Below, one piece after another: positions 27,595 to 38,553 of a stretch of DNA of 64,000 nucleotides. Both the position numbers and the translations under genes were made by a program. The notes beneath the pieces are model-generated. The model saw only the letters and a program-made list of their open reading frames with translations, was not told the DNA's origin and made no database searches. Within the stretch, counting starts at the first letter, position 1. The number at the start of each line of letters is the position of its first letter. The stretch is from Gemmatimonadaceae bacterium (GTDB taxonomy: Bacteria; Gemmatimonadota; Gemmatimonadetes; Gemmatimonadales; Gemmatimonadaceae): contig JADZDM010000001.1 of the NCBI GenBank assembly GCA_020851035.1, positions 62,001-126,000 on the forward strand. The letters are read 5' to 3'.

Positions 27595-28988
27595 TTGCAG
27601 GCCGTGGGACGATCCTGTGCGGCCACGCCCGGGTTCGCATCCTTGAGCACCTGGTTCTGCGTGCGCTCGTCGAAGCTGATCGGGAAGAAGCAGGGCCGCT
27701 TGGTGGCTGCGTTGATCGGCAGCCAGCGATCGGCCGGCAGGTTGAAGCGGTAGTGATCATGCAGGCGACGGCCCTGCATGAAGAGCCCGACGCGGCGCTC
27801 GTGGATCAGGATCTCCTGCGCGGCCGGCGTGCCGGCCCATGCCGGCTTGCTGTCGATCGCACGGGCGAGGTTGATGTTCGTCGTGAAGTCCGGCGTGTTG
27901 CCGGCCGCCAGCGCCGCCTCGGCGAGGATGAGGTACATCTCGCGGGCCGAGGTGAGCGTGTAGCCGAGGAACTGCCCCGACGACTGGCGGCAGCACTCGT
28001 TGATCATCGTCGCCAGTGTGGCATCCGGCGCCCCGCCGACCGGATCGGTCAGCTTGATGCCCGCGATGCCGGCGTCGACGACCGTGGCGGTGCCGTTCAC
28101 GTACGGCGCGCCGGCGCGCAGCTCGAGACGCTGGTTCATCTCGAAGCCGGTGTTGAAGTATCCACCGTTGTTCTGCGCGGTCGACGTGAGCTTGAAGCGG
28201 TACGAGCCCGCACCCATCGCGGTCAGCGCCGCCGCAGCGTCGGCGGAGGCGCCGGCGTCGTTGACGAGCGGGGCGGACGGGAACCCGCGCGGGGCGCGGA
28301 GCTTCGTCCAGACGGCCTTGCTGAACTTCGCCCGCGCCCGCATGCCGAGCGCCTGGCGCTGCAACTCGGCGTTCGAGAGCGTGGCGGCCAGCGTGGCCGC
28401 CTTGGTGAAGTACGCGACCGCCGAGTCCAGCGTGACCTGCATGTTCGCCTCACCGACCGACACCCCGGAATTCGTCCGGTCGGAGGCGATGATGAAGTCC
28501 TCGTAGTTCTCGCCGATCACCAGGTAGGCGGTCCCTGCGAAGATGTAGGCGCGTGCCAGGTCCTCGCGCTTCGGCAGTGCCGTGCCGAAGGCCTCGAGCT
28601 TCGCGACGGTGAAGTCACCCTGCCAGCGCGCCTGGCTGACGTACGGGTAGGTGCCGTTGCTGTACTCGTTGACCGGGTCGCCGATGTCACCACCGTCGAG
28701 CAGGTTCCAGTACTCGCGTGAGCCCGCCCACTGCAGTTCGTCGGAGGCGGCACCGGAGATGCCGACCAGGCCGTTGACCGCGTTCTGGAGCGCACCACCG
28801 AGGCCGTTCACCATCGAGGTGGCGGCCGCCGGATCGGCGAGCGCCTCCTCGGTGACCGCGTTGACGTTCGAGACGTCGGTGTTGAAGAGACCACATCCGG
28901 CCAGCGTGGCACTGGCGCCCAGGAGCAGGGCGCCGGCACGGAGCTGACGGGAGCGGTGCATCAGGTACTGCGCGATGCGTGTGTGCAT
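27591..28988 (-). CDS. RagB/SusD-family outer-membrane nutrient-binding lipoprotein
   Basis: 465 residues from MHTRIAQYLMHRSRQLRAGA; the lipobox TLAGC gives Cys32 as lipidation site. Family blocks are visible: DVSNVNAVTEEALADPAAAT at the mature N-terminus, the helical TPR-like core (LARAYIFAGTAYLVIGENYE) and near the C-terminus ILIHERRVGLFMQGRRLHDH. SusD proteins cap the paired SusC barrel and deliver oligosaccharides or peptides to it. The substrate is unknown: no glycosidase or peptidase lies in the operon. It ends overlapping the downstream small gene. Confidence 0.93.
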   Translation of the reverse strand: MHTRIAQYLMHRSRQLRAGALLLGASATLAGCGLFNTDVSNVNAVTEEALADPAAATSMVNGLGGALQNAVNGLVGISGAASDELQWAGSREYWNLLDGGDIGDPVNEYSNGTYPYVSQARWQGDFTVAKLEAFGTALPKREDLARAYIFAGTAYLVIGENYEDFIIASDRTNSGVSVGEANMQVTLDSAVAYFTKAATLAATLSNAELQRQALGMRARAKFSKAVWTKLRAPRGFPSAPLVNDAGASADAAAALTAMGAGSYRFKLTSTAQNNGGYFNTGFEMNQRLELRAGAPYVNGTATVVDAGIAGIKLTDPVGGAPDATLATMINECCRQSSGQFLGYTLTSAREMYLILAEAALAAGNTPDFTTNINLARAIDSKPAWAGTPAAQEILIHERRVGLFMQGRRLHDHYRFNLPADRWLPINAATKRPCFFPISFDERTQNQVLKDANPGVAAQDRPTACK

Positions 28989-29007
28989 GAGTCTGTCCGC
29001 TCTCCGA

Positions 29008-32000
29008 TTAGAAGCCGAAGTTGACCGAGAAGGCAAAGCGACGATACACCGGCACGCCGAAGGCTTCGGTGCTCGTCAGGAAGTTCTGGTCGAGCGTCGA
29101 GGCGGAGCGGTCGATGGCGTTCACCTCCGGATCCACGCCCGGGTACTTGGTCCAGATGAGCAGGTTGCGGCCGGAGGCCGTGATGCTCATGGTGCGGGCA
29201 CCGAGCTTCGAGGCGAGCGTCGGGCTCACGTCGTAGGTCATGGCCAGCTCGCGCAGGCGCAGGAAGGTGCCGTCCTGGCCCTGGTTCAGGCCCGGCTCCA
29301 GCAGGCGACGGTACTTCGTCACGTAGAGCTGGGCCGCTGCCAGGCGCTGTTCCGGCGTGGACGCCGGATTCAGCAGCGTGGAGTGGATCGCCGTGAACTC
29401 GGCCCGGTTGGAGCCGATCGACGGGTGCTGCGACAGGCGGAAGCCGTCGGTCAGGTTCTGGACCTGGAAGCCGGTGCGGTACTCGAACAGCGTCTGCACC
29501 TTCCAGTTCTTGCGGAAACGGTACGAGCCGCCGAGGGCGCCGGTCCAGTCGGGGAACACGTCACCGTTGCGCTGCTCGAACAGGATGCCCGTGCCCTGGT
29601 AGTCGGCCAGGAGCGGCTGCAGCGTGCTCTGGACACCCGAGTTGAGCAGGTCGCGCGGGGTGGCGAAGTAGGCGAGCAGTTCCGCCTGCGTCGCGGCGGT
29701 GCCGCGGCCGTTGAAGTTGATCGGGGCTTCGGTCGCCGGGTTGTAGCAGGCGATCGGCTTGTTGGCCGAGTTCGTGGCCGGGCCGCCCGCCGGGCAGGCG
29801 GTGGCCAGCAGCGGCTCATACAGCGAGCCGAGCGGATCGCCTTCCTTCAGGAAGCCACGGTAGCGGAAGTAACCGACCTTGATCGGCGGCGCACCGCCCA
29901 GGCTGGTGAGCGTCTGCTTCAGGTACGCCGCGTTCGCGAACAGCTCGAGTGCGCTGGTGGCGGTGCGGATCGGGAAGAAGCGGACGTTGAGTTCCAGGCC
30001 GTTGGCCGAGATCTCGCCGATGTTCGTCAGCTGCGTGTTGCGGAAGCCGCCGGACGTCGGGAACTGCCGGGAGACGAGGGCGTCGCGGACCTTGCGATCC
30101 CAGGCCGTGAACTCGAAGGCGAGGCGGTTGTCGAAGAAGCCGGCCTCGAAGCCACCCTCGATCTCGGTGGAGATCTCGGGCTTCAGGTCCTCGCTGCCGA
30201 GGTTCTGCGGTGCCAGGCCGGCGCCGAACTCCGACGTCAGCGGCTGGAACGTGGTGAACTTGTCGAAGGCGCCCGGCTGGCGGCCCGACTGGCCCCAGGC
30301 CGCGCGGAAGCGCAGGGTGGAGAGGCGGGTGCTGCTCCACGACTTGCGATCCGACGGCACGATGGAGAGCGAGGCCTTCGGGTAGAACACACCGGGCGAG
30401 TTCTCGCCGAACGCGCTCGAGAAGTCGTAGCGGCCGCCGACGGTGCCGAAGATCCAGTCGTTCCAGCCGATCTGGCTCTGGCCGAAATAGCCACCGTTGA
30501 TGGTGGTCAGGAGCGACTCGCCGTTGGTGATGGCGGTGCCGCCGGCCCCGACGACCTCGATGCCCGGGCCCGGGAAGGCCTGGGAGTTGGCGCTGGTGGT
30601 CTTCTGGTTGGTGTTGAAGACCTGCACACCGCCGACGGTGGCGGTGCTCCAGCTGGAGCCGAAGTTGCGGTTGTACGCGACCTTGGCGTCGAGGGTGCCG
30701 ACGCGGGTGTTGTCGTTGAACACGCTGCGGGCGCCGGTCACGGTCTGCGACGTGAACAGGTCCACGTTGTAGCCGAAGCGCGAGAACCCGATGTCACGGC
30801 CGGCCGTGTAGTCGTAGCCGAGCGTGGCGCTGTAGGTGAGGTTCGTGGTCTGGTTGTACGACATGTCCAGCGAGCCCACATAGCGCGACACGGCCGTCTC
30901 GTTGATCTGGCCCATCGACTCACGCACGGTCATGAACGCCTGGTTGCCGAACATGTTGCCGGGACCGGTGCAGGTGCCATCACCGACGTTGGCCGAGGCG
31001 TTGCAGTTCGCACGCTCCGGGCGGGCCATGTAGGCCAGCGAGTTCACGCCGTAGATGTTGTTGTTCGTTTCCGGCGACTTCTGCGCGATGTTGTAGTAGT
31101 TGTTGTTGAAGCGCATCCGGAAGTTCTTGAACGGCGTCAGCGTCAGGTTGGCCGACGTCTGGATGCGGCGGATCTCGTCCGACGCCACGCCGAGCTGCTT
31201 GCCGCCGAACGGGCCGTCCTCGCTGTACACGCGGCCGCTGGCGAAGTACGTCACGGCGTTGCCGCCGCCGGTGACGTTGGCGCCGACCGTCGTGCCCATG
31301 CCCGTCTCGGTGAGGTTGTCACGGAAGACGTTGGTGGAGATGGTCTCGAAGGGCCTGATGGTGCGGCCGTAGAACGCGGTCAGCGAGTCGGCCTGGCCCT
31401 GCGTCCGGGCGAAGCCGGTGTTGGCCGCCACGCGGTCCGGGAAGCGCATCGCCGACTGCTCGGCGTTGAACGACCAGCGCGGGGCGCCCTGCGAGCCGAC
31501 CTTGGTGAAGATCTGGATCACGCCGTTGGACGCCTCGGTGCCGTAGAGCGTGGCCGCCGCGGCGCCCTTCAGGACCTCGACGCGCTCGATGGTGTTCGGG
31601 TCGATGTCGTCGAGACGGGTGGTGGCACCGCCACCGCCGCCGCCGCCGCTCGCCCCGTTGTTCATGCGGACGCCGTCGATGAAGATGATCGGCTCGTTCG
31701 ACTGCGAGAGCGACGAGTTGCCGCGGATGCGGATCGAGGCGCCCTGGCCGGCGAGGCCGCCGCCGAGCACGCCCACCAGGCCCGGCTCTCGCGCCGTGAG
31801 CAGGTTGGAGATGTCGGCCACCGGCGCATTGGCCGGCGGGGCGATCACCGCCACGGTGTTGCCGAGGCGCTTGGTCTCGGTCTTCTGGCCAGACCCGGTC
31901 ACGACGACCTGGTTGAGCTGGATCGCCGAGGTGCTGAGGGTGAAGTCCGCGCGGGCGGTCTGCCCTGCGGTGAGCGACACCGACTTGGACGCCGGGGTAT

Positions 32001-32280
32001 AGCCGAGCGCACGCACCCGCACGAGCACTGTCCGTGACCCACCCGTCACGGGCACACCGACGATGCGGTAGGTGCCCTGCGCATTCGTGAGCGCGCCCAG
32101 ACGCGTCTGGTCGATGAAGACCGAGACCGCCTCCAGGGCGCGCGTCGTTGCGCCGTCCGAGACCTTCCCTTCAATGATCGCTGTGGCGTTCTGCGCCTGT
32201 GCCGAGGTCGCCATCACGGCGAGTCCTCCGGCCAGACCAGCTGCCCACAACGCACGTCCTACCCACGCGACACGTCGCAT
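29008..32280 (-). CDS. SusC/RagA-family TonB-linked outer-membrane receptor
   Basis: 1090 residues from MRRVAWVGRALWAAGLAGGL, preceded by GGAGGT at 4 nt. A signal peptide ends TSAQA. Residues about 30-110 are a carboxypeptidase-regulatory-like domain (IIEGKVSDGATTRALEAVSV), then a plug (SIRIRGNSSLSQSNEPIIFI; GVLGGGLAGQGA) with a Gly-rich insertion, then a TonB-dependent beta-barrel ending YRRFAFSVNFGF with the usual terminal Phe. It imports ligand captured by the SusD partner using TonB energy. A promoter match lies about 80 nt upstream. Confidence 0.95.
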   Translation of the reverse strand: MRRVAWVGRALWAAGLAGGLAVMATSAQAQNATAIIEGKVSDGATTRALEAVSVFIDQTRLGALTNAQGTYRIVGVPVTGGSRTVLVRVRALGYTPASKSVSLTAGQTARADFTLSTSAIQLNQVVVTGSGQKTETKRLGNTVAVIAPPANAPVADISNLLTAREPGLVGVLGGGLAGQGASIRIRGNSSLSQSNEPIIFIDGVRMNNGASGGGGGGGATTRLDDIDPNTIERVEVLKGAAAATLYGTEASNGVIQIFTKVGSQGAPRWSFNAEQSAMRFPDRVAANTGFARTQGQADSLTAFYGRTIRPFETISTNVFRDNLTETGMGTTVGANVTGGGNAVTYFASGRVYSEDGPFGGKQLGVASDEIRRIQTSANLTLTPFKNFRMRFNNNYYNIAQKSPETNNNIYGVNSLAYMARPERANCNASANVGDGTCTGPGNMFGNQAFMTVRESMGQINETAVSRYVGSLDMSYNQTTNLTYSATLGYDYTAGRDIGFSRFGYNVDLFTSQTVTGARSVFNDNTRVGTLDAKVAYNRNFGSSWSTATVGGVQVFNTNQKTTSANSQAFPGPGIEVVGAGGTAITNGESLLTTINGGYFGQSQIGWNDWIFGTVGGRYDFSSAFGENSPGVFYPKASLSIVPSDRKSWSSTRLSTLRFRAAWGQSGRQPGAFDKFTTFQPLTSEFGAGLAPQNLGSEDLKPEISTEIEGGFEAGFFDNRLAFEFTAWDRKVRDALVSRQFPTSGGFRNTQLTNIGEISANGLELNVRFFPIRTATSALELFANAAYLKQTLTSLGGAPPIKVGYFRYRGFLKEGDPLGSLYEPLLATACPAGGPATNSANKPIACYNPATEAPINFNGRGTAATQAELLAYFATPRDLLNSGVQSTLQPLLADYQGTGILFEQRNGDVFPDWTGALGGSYRFRKNWKVQTLFEYRTGFQVQNLTDGFRLSQHPSIGSNRAEFTAIHSTLLNPASTPEQRLAAAQLYVTKYRRLLEPGLNQGQDGTFLRLRELAMTYDVSPTLASKLGARTMSITASGRNLLIWTKYPGVDPEVNAIDRSASTLDQNFLTSTEAFGVPVYRRFAFSVNFGF

Positions 32281-32358
32281 CCTGACCTCCGCCTGCTGGG
32301 TGGGTAATGCCTGCGCGACACCGGCTTCGGTCCGCATGAACCTGAGGTTCTACGGTTG

Positions 32359-32387
32359 GTTTTACCTGACGCGGAAACATTTCGCAA
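32359..32387 (-). promoter_or_regulatory. candidate sigma70 promoter of the SusCD operon
   Basis: On the minus strand TTGCGA (-35) is followed after 17 nt by TAAAAC (-10), in an AT-richer island. It would give a leader of about 70 nt before the SusC ATG at 32280. Matches are 4/6 at each hexamer; there is no TTTG-type Bacteroidota -7 element. Confidence 0.5.
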
Positions 32388-32557
32388 CTGCAGGGGTAAG
32401 CAACCGGCCGATCCCTTGAGTGCAGCAGCCGGGACGGCGCGGGGGCGTGGCCGCGGCAAGCGGGCCCGGCCGGGAATAATCCGCGGGAGTCGCATCGCGT
32501 GATCCCTGACATGCCACGCCACGATCCAGCGCGGCCGGCGTGTGGCCGGCGACGAAC
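32388..32557. other. intergenic between SusC and YbdD genes, no gene seen
   Basis: About 170 bp upstream of the SusC promoter candidate and downstream of the ybdD stop. GC-rich with several short inverted repeats; no open frame with credible composition and no terminator with a T-tract. Confidence 0.4.
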
Positions 32558-32743
32558 TCAGCAGCAGCGCGAGCCCGGCCGGCTGTACCTGGCCTCGAGT
32601 CGTGCCTTGGCGAACTCGGCCTGACACATGACGGGCTCGTCAGGATGCTGCGTGCGCATGTGCCGGACGTACCGATCGTAGTCCGGCACGCCGATCACGG
32701 TGCGCAGGACATGGATCCACTTCCGGACGATTGCGTGTGACAT
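32558..32743 (-). CDS. ybdD: YbdD/YjiX-family small protein
   Basis: 61 residues. VLRTVIGVPDYDRYVRHMRT and EPVMCQAEFAKARLEARYSR match the YbdD/DUF466 family, a small Cys-containing protein nearly always encoded next to CstA and needed with it for pyruvate uptake in E. coli. It starts 5 nt downstream of the CstA stop, in the same operon. An upstream start would run into cstA. Confidence 0.88.
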   Translation of the reverse strand: MSHAIVRKWIHVLRTVIGVPDYDRYVRHMRTQHPDEPVMCQAEFAKARLEARYSRPGSRCC

Positions 32744-32748
32744 ATGGA

Positions 32749-34815
<2,067 letters not shown>

Positions 34816-34933
34816 GGGTCGGGAGGCGGGGAACCGGCGAGTGCGAGGCGCCGTGACGGTACCCGGCGGTGCAGCATCGGGGCAAGGCGTGCGGGCCGCG
34901 CGCGTGGCTCTCGCGCGCGACTATCTTGGGCGC

Positions 34934-35680
34934 ATGTCCAAGTGCACAGACTTCCCGCGATGGCACGCCGCGGCGTGGCCGGCTGCCGCGCTGCTGGTCG
35001 CGGCCTGCGGTGGCACGCCGGCCCCCGCGCCCTCTCCGGCCCCGGCGCCGGCTGCCGCACCGTCCGCACCGGTGGCGGCCGAGCCTGCGCCGATGCCGAC
35101 GCCGACGCCGACGCCGCCACCACCCGCAGCGGCACCGGTGTTCGGGGCGTTCGCGTCGCAGAAGGTCGTGGTCTTCCCGCTGCAGCGCTATGCGGTGAGT
35201 GATTCGGCCTGGATGCCGGCCTCCGGTGCCGTCGGGCGTGCCCGCGCCGCGGTCTTCGATTCCACGCTCACGGCGGCATTGCGCGACCGCGGCCTGGGGG
35301 CGTCCTGGTCGCTGCCGCCGAACACCTCGCGCGTGGCGCAGGGTGACGTGATGAACCGGACCGATCCCCGCGCGCTGCCCACGGTGGGCCTGGCACCGAG
35401 CCGCCGCCCCAACGATCTCGACCTGCGCGAGCCGCTGGCCACGCAGCTCCGCGCGATCGTGGCGCTGGTGCCCGACGGACGGATGGTGCTGGTGCCGCTC
35501 GAGGCGCGGGTGACCGGGGGCGCCGGCGCCCGGCAGGCGACGCTGCGCCTCGCCTTTCTCGACGCCCGTCAGTCGTCGGTGGTGTCGTTCCCCGACGTGA
35601 CGGGACCGGCCGCGTCCGATGAACGGGCCGCGCTCCGCGCCGCCGTCGAGAAGTTCGCGGACATGGTCGTCGTCCCGTAG
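34934..35680 (+). CDS. Pro/Ala-rich lipoprotein of unknown function
   Basis: 248 residues from MSKCTDFPRWHAAAWPAAAL. Lipobox LVAAC gives Cys25. Residues 26-75 are a Pro/Ala/Thr linker (PTPTPTPPPPAAAPVFGAF), suggesting a spacer through the periplasm. The globular part (QKVVVFPLQRYAVSDSAW; LVPDGRMVLVPLEARVTG; TLRLAFLDARQSSVVSFPDV) resembles proteins that compute a stress or curli-secretion-type periplasmic fold, but no family is recognised with confidence. Confidence 0.65.
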   Translation: MSKCTDFPRWHAAAWPAAALLVAACGGTPAPAPSPAPAPAAAPSAPVAAEPAPMPTPTPTPPPPAAAPVFGAFASQKVVVFPLQRYAVSDSAWMPASGAVGRARAAVFDSTLTAALRDRGLGASWSLPPNTSRVAQGDVMNRTDPRALPTVGLAPSRRPNDLDLREPLATQLRAIVALVPDGRMVLVPLEARVTGGAGARQATLRLAFLDARQSSVVSFPDVTGPAASDERAALRAAVEKFADMVVVP

Positions 35681-35766
35681 CCGCGGAGCCGACACTCTTC
35701 CCGGGTCCGCGCGGCCCCTCGCGCCGCCCGCCCGCGCCTTTCCTGACCACGTTCCCGACGTCTTCC

Positions 35767-36780
35767 ATGTCCACCACAGTCACGCTCATCCCCGGCGACG
35801 GCATCGGCCCCGACATCACCGAGGCCACCATCCGGGTCCTGGCCGCCGCCGGTGCCGACCTGGTCTGGGACCGTCAGATGGCCGGCGCCTCGGCCGCGGC
35901 GCGCTACAACGACCCCATTCCCGAGGCCACGCTCGACTCGATCAAGAAGAACCACGTCGCGCTGAAGGGCCCGCTCGAGACGCCGGTGGGCGAGGGGTAC
36001 CGCAGCGTGAACGTCGCGATGCGGAAGACGTTCGACCTGTATGCGAACGTCCGGCCGGCGCACGTGATCCTGCACGGCGGGCGCTTCGAGAAGGTGGACA
36101 TCGTCATCATCCGCGAGAACCTCGAGGGGCTGTACTACGGGGCCGAGCACTACATCCGCATCGGTGACGACCCCAAGGCGGCGGCCGAGAGCGTCGCGCT
36201 GATCACGCGCTACGGCTCCGAGCGCGCGATCCGCTACGCGTTCGACTACGCGGTGAAGCACAAGCGGAAGAAGGTGACGCTCGTCCACAAGGCGAACATC
36301 CTGAAGTACACGCAGGGGCTGTTCCTGGACGTGGGGCGCGAGATCGCGAAGGAGTACGCCGGCCGCGTGCAGTTCGAGGACCGCATCATCGACGCCATGG
36401 CGATGCAACTGGTGCTGCGGCCCGAGAACTTCGACGTGATCGTGACCACGAACCTCTTCGGCGACATCCTCTCCGACCTCGTCTCGGGGCTGGTCGGTGG
36501 GCTGGGCCTGGCCCCGGGCGCGAACATCGGGCCCACGGCCGCGATCTTCGAGGCGGTGCACGGCACGGCACCGGACATCGCCGGCAAGGGCGTCGCGAAT
36601 CCCGGCGCGCTCATCCTCGCGTCGTGCCTGATGCTGGACCACCTGGGGGACACGGTGCGTGCGGAGCGCATCCGCACCGCCCTGCACGCGGCGATCGACG
36701 CACGGGAATCCCTCACGCGCGACCTTGGCGGCAGCGGCACGACGCAGCAGTTTGCGGATGCGATCATCGCCCGGCTCTGA
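35767..36780 (+). CDS. isocitrate/isopropylmalate-type dehydrogenase (NAD-IDH-like)
   Basis: 337 residues. TLIPGDGIGPDITEATIRVL starts the family. Substrate-binding and catalytic blocks: ETPVGEGYRSVNVAMRKTFD, IIRENLEGLYYGAEHY with its Tyr, VTLVHKANILKYTQGLF with the catalytic Lys, NLFGDILSDLVSGLVGGLGL with metal-ligand Asp residues, and HGTAPDIAGKGVANPGALIL. These fit NAD-dependent isocitrate dehydrogenase (about 330-340 residues) better than LeuB, which has a different signature at the Glu-Asn-Leu-Glu-Gly loop; tartrate or homoisocitrate forms remain possible. Probably a TCA-cycle enzyme. Confidence 0.85.
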   Translation: MSTTVTLIPGDGIGPDITEATIRVLAAAGADLVWDRQMAGASAAARYNDPIPEATLDSIKKNHVALKGPLETPVGEGYRSVNVAMRKTFDLYANVRPAHVILHGGRFEKVDIVIIRENLEGLYYGAEHYIRIGDDPKAAAESVALITRYGSERAIRYAFDYAVKHKRKKVTLVHKANILKYTQGLFLDVGREIAKEYAGRVQFEDRIIDAMAMQLVLRPENFDVIVTTNLFGDILSDLVSGLVGGLGLAPGANIGPTAAIFEAVHGTAPDIAGKGVANPGALILASCLMLDHLGDTVRAERIRTALHAAIDARESLTRDLGGSGTTQQFADAIIARL

Positions 36781-36841
36781 GTGATCGCGGTCCTGCGACG
36801 CATGGGGAAGCACGGCATTGGGACGGACTGAGGAGTCTCGC

Positions 36842-37663
36842 GTGACCCGGATCCTGCACGTCTCCGACCTGCACTTCGGCCGGCCCGCGGTGCCGCTGCA
36901 GATCGACGCCATCGAGGCGCTCATCCAGGATGAGCAGTTCGACGTGGTGGCGGTCAGCGGTGACGTGAGCCAGCGGTCGCGCTCCGGCGAGTTCCAGCGT
37001 GCGCAGGCCTTCCTGCGCGACGCCCGCAAGGTGAGCGAGACGATCGTGGTGCCCGGCAACCATGACGTGGCCTGGTGGAACGCCCCGCTCGGCCTCGGTG
37101 ACACCGAGGCGCTCTACGCGGACTTCCGCCGCTACATCAGCCCGGAGATCGAGCCGGTGCTGGACGTGGCCGGTGCGCGGCTCTGCGGGCTGAACACCAG
37201 CCACGGCATCACGCGGCGCACCCTCACGTGGAACATGCGCGACCTGAGCGTGATGGGTGACGTGACCCGCACGCAGCTCGAACGCCTGCGCGGGCGGTTC
37301 GAGGCGGCGCCCGCCGATGCCGCGCGCGTGGTGGTGATGCACCACAACCCCGTGCGCGGCGAGTTGAGCCAGCGCCACGGACTGAAGCAAACGAAGAAGG
37401 TGCTCGGCGCCTTCGCCGAGATGGGGGTGGACCTCGTGCTCTGCGGCCACGATCACCAGGAAGCCGTGCACTTCGTCGAGCACACGAAGAAGGGCACGGT
37501 GATCTCGACCGCCGGCACCGTCAGCAGCCGGTCGCGGGGCGGGCGACCGTCGAGCGTGAACTGCATCGACATCAGCACCGACGAGATCCACATCGTGACC
37601 TGGATCTGGGAACCGGCGGCGCGCCGGTTCGGCCCGGGACCGGTGAAGGTGTTCCAGCGGTGA
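36842..37663 (+). CDS. calcineurin-like metallophosphoesterase
   Basis: 273 residues. GTG at 36842 is chosen because GAGGAG lies 7 nt before it; the TTG at 36818 lacks support. Ligand motifs in order: HVSDLHFGRP, VVAVSGDVSQRS, VVPGNHDVAWW, VVVMHHNPV and LVLCGHDHQ, the five blocks of the class III cAMP phosphodiesterase-type calcineurin fold. Its substrate is not fixed; CpdA-like cAMP cleavage or general phosphodiesterase activity is possible. The next gene starts on its stop (GTGA), so the two are coupled. Confidence 0.9.
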   Translation: MTRILHVSDLHFGRPAVPLQIDAIEALIQDEQFDVVAVSGDVSQRSRSGEFQRAQAFLRDARKVSETIVVPGNHDVAWWNAPLGLGDTEALYADFRRYISPEIEPVLDVAGARLCGLNTSHGITRRTLTWNMRDLSVMGDVTRTQLERLRGRFEAAPADAARVVVMHHNPVRGELSQRHGLKQTKKVLGAFAEMGVDLVLCGHDHQEAVHFVEHTKKGTVISTAGTVSSRSRGGRPSSVNCIDISTDEIHIVTWIWEPAARRFGPGPVKVFQR

Positions 37664-38469
37664 TCCAGTGGCTGACGCGCCGGTTCTCGCGGGACCCGGG
37701 GCAGCTGGGGTTGTTCGAGGTGACGCAGCCGGTGGCAGGGCCGGGCGTGCGTCCCGTGCCGCCACGCGATGCGCCGACGTCCGTCCGCGCGCCCGATGCA
37801 GCCCCGGGGGCCCCGGGCAGCACCGCGCGCACCGTGGATCCGGTGGCGTTCCTGGCGCTGCTGCGCGCGCGCGGCATGCGCGGCGTGGAGCAGCTCGTGT
37901 TCACGCGCAACCGGCGCACGATGGTGAGCCTGGCAGGTGGTGTGATGCGCGTGCACGAGGGGTTCGCTGCCGCGCCGGCGCCGGTGCTCGATGCGATCGC
38001 GACCTTCGCCACCACCCGCAACCGCGCCCGCCGCAGTGCGGCGCGCGAGGTGATCGTGGCGTTCCCGGTGCCGATCCGGCCACCCACACGCCGGCCGGCG
38101 GCGGCCCACTACGCCGATGCACCGCTGGCGGCACGCCTCACCCACCTGCATCAGCAGCTCAACCGGCGGCACTTCGCAGGGGCGCTGGCACCGCTGGAGA
38201 TCCAGGTGTCCCGCCGACTCGCACGCCGCCTCGGGCACTACACGCCGCGTGCGCAGACGGGCCTGCCGGCTGGCGAAATCGTGCTCTCGCAGCGGCACAT
38301 CAAGCGCGACGGGTGGGTGGAGGCGGAGCACACGCTGCTGCACGAGATGGTGCACCAGTGGCAGGACGAGACCGGGCGGCCCGTGGATCACGGCACGGGG
38401 TTCAGGGTCAAGTGCCGCGAAGTCGGCATCGAACCGGCGGCCACGCGGTTGATCCGCCACTCGTCGTGA
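37660..38469 (+). CDS. SprT-like metallopeptidase-domain protein
   Basis: 269 residues, GTG start coupled to the phosphoesterase stop. A Pro/Arg-rich N-terminal half (about 30-140) precedes a SprT-like domain: LTHLHQQLNRRHFAGALAPL, then EIVLSQRHIKRDGWVEAEHT and HEMVHQWQDETG at 228-239, with the HExxH zinc site and a later HGTGFRVKCREVG. SprT/Spartan domains cleave DNA-protein crosslinks or act in protein quality control; the basic N-terminus could contact nucleic acid (inference). No signal peptide. Confidence 0.82.
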   Translation: MIQWLTRRFSRDPGQLGLFEVTQPVAGPGVRPVPPRDAPTSVRAPDAAPGAPGSTARTVDPVAFLALLRARGMRGVEQLVFTRNRRTMVSLAGGVMRVHEGFAAAPAPVLDAIATFATTRNRARRSAAREVIVAFPVPIRPPTRRPAAAHYADAPLAARLTHLHQQLNRRHFAGALAPLEIQVSRRLARRLGHYTPRAQTGLPAGEIVLSQRHIKRDGWVEAEHTLLHEMVHQWQDETGRPVDHGTGFRVKCREVGIEPAATRLIRHSS

Positions 38470-38553
38470 TGCCAGCCCGGCGCGATTGACCGCGGCATCG
38501 CCAGGGCGCTGATTGCAGCTGCAGCAGCCGACAACAGCGATAAGGAGCGAGTG

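Noticed and set aside
28975-32037. A 1020-codon open frame antisense to the SusC gene
   Set aside because: Its translation is a low-complexity Arg/Ala/Val run with no family match, a mirror of codon bias at third positions, while the minus strand gives a full TonB receptor.
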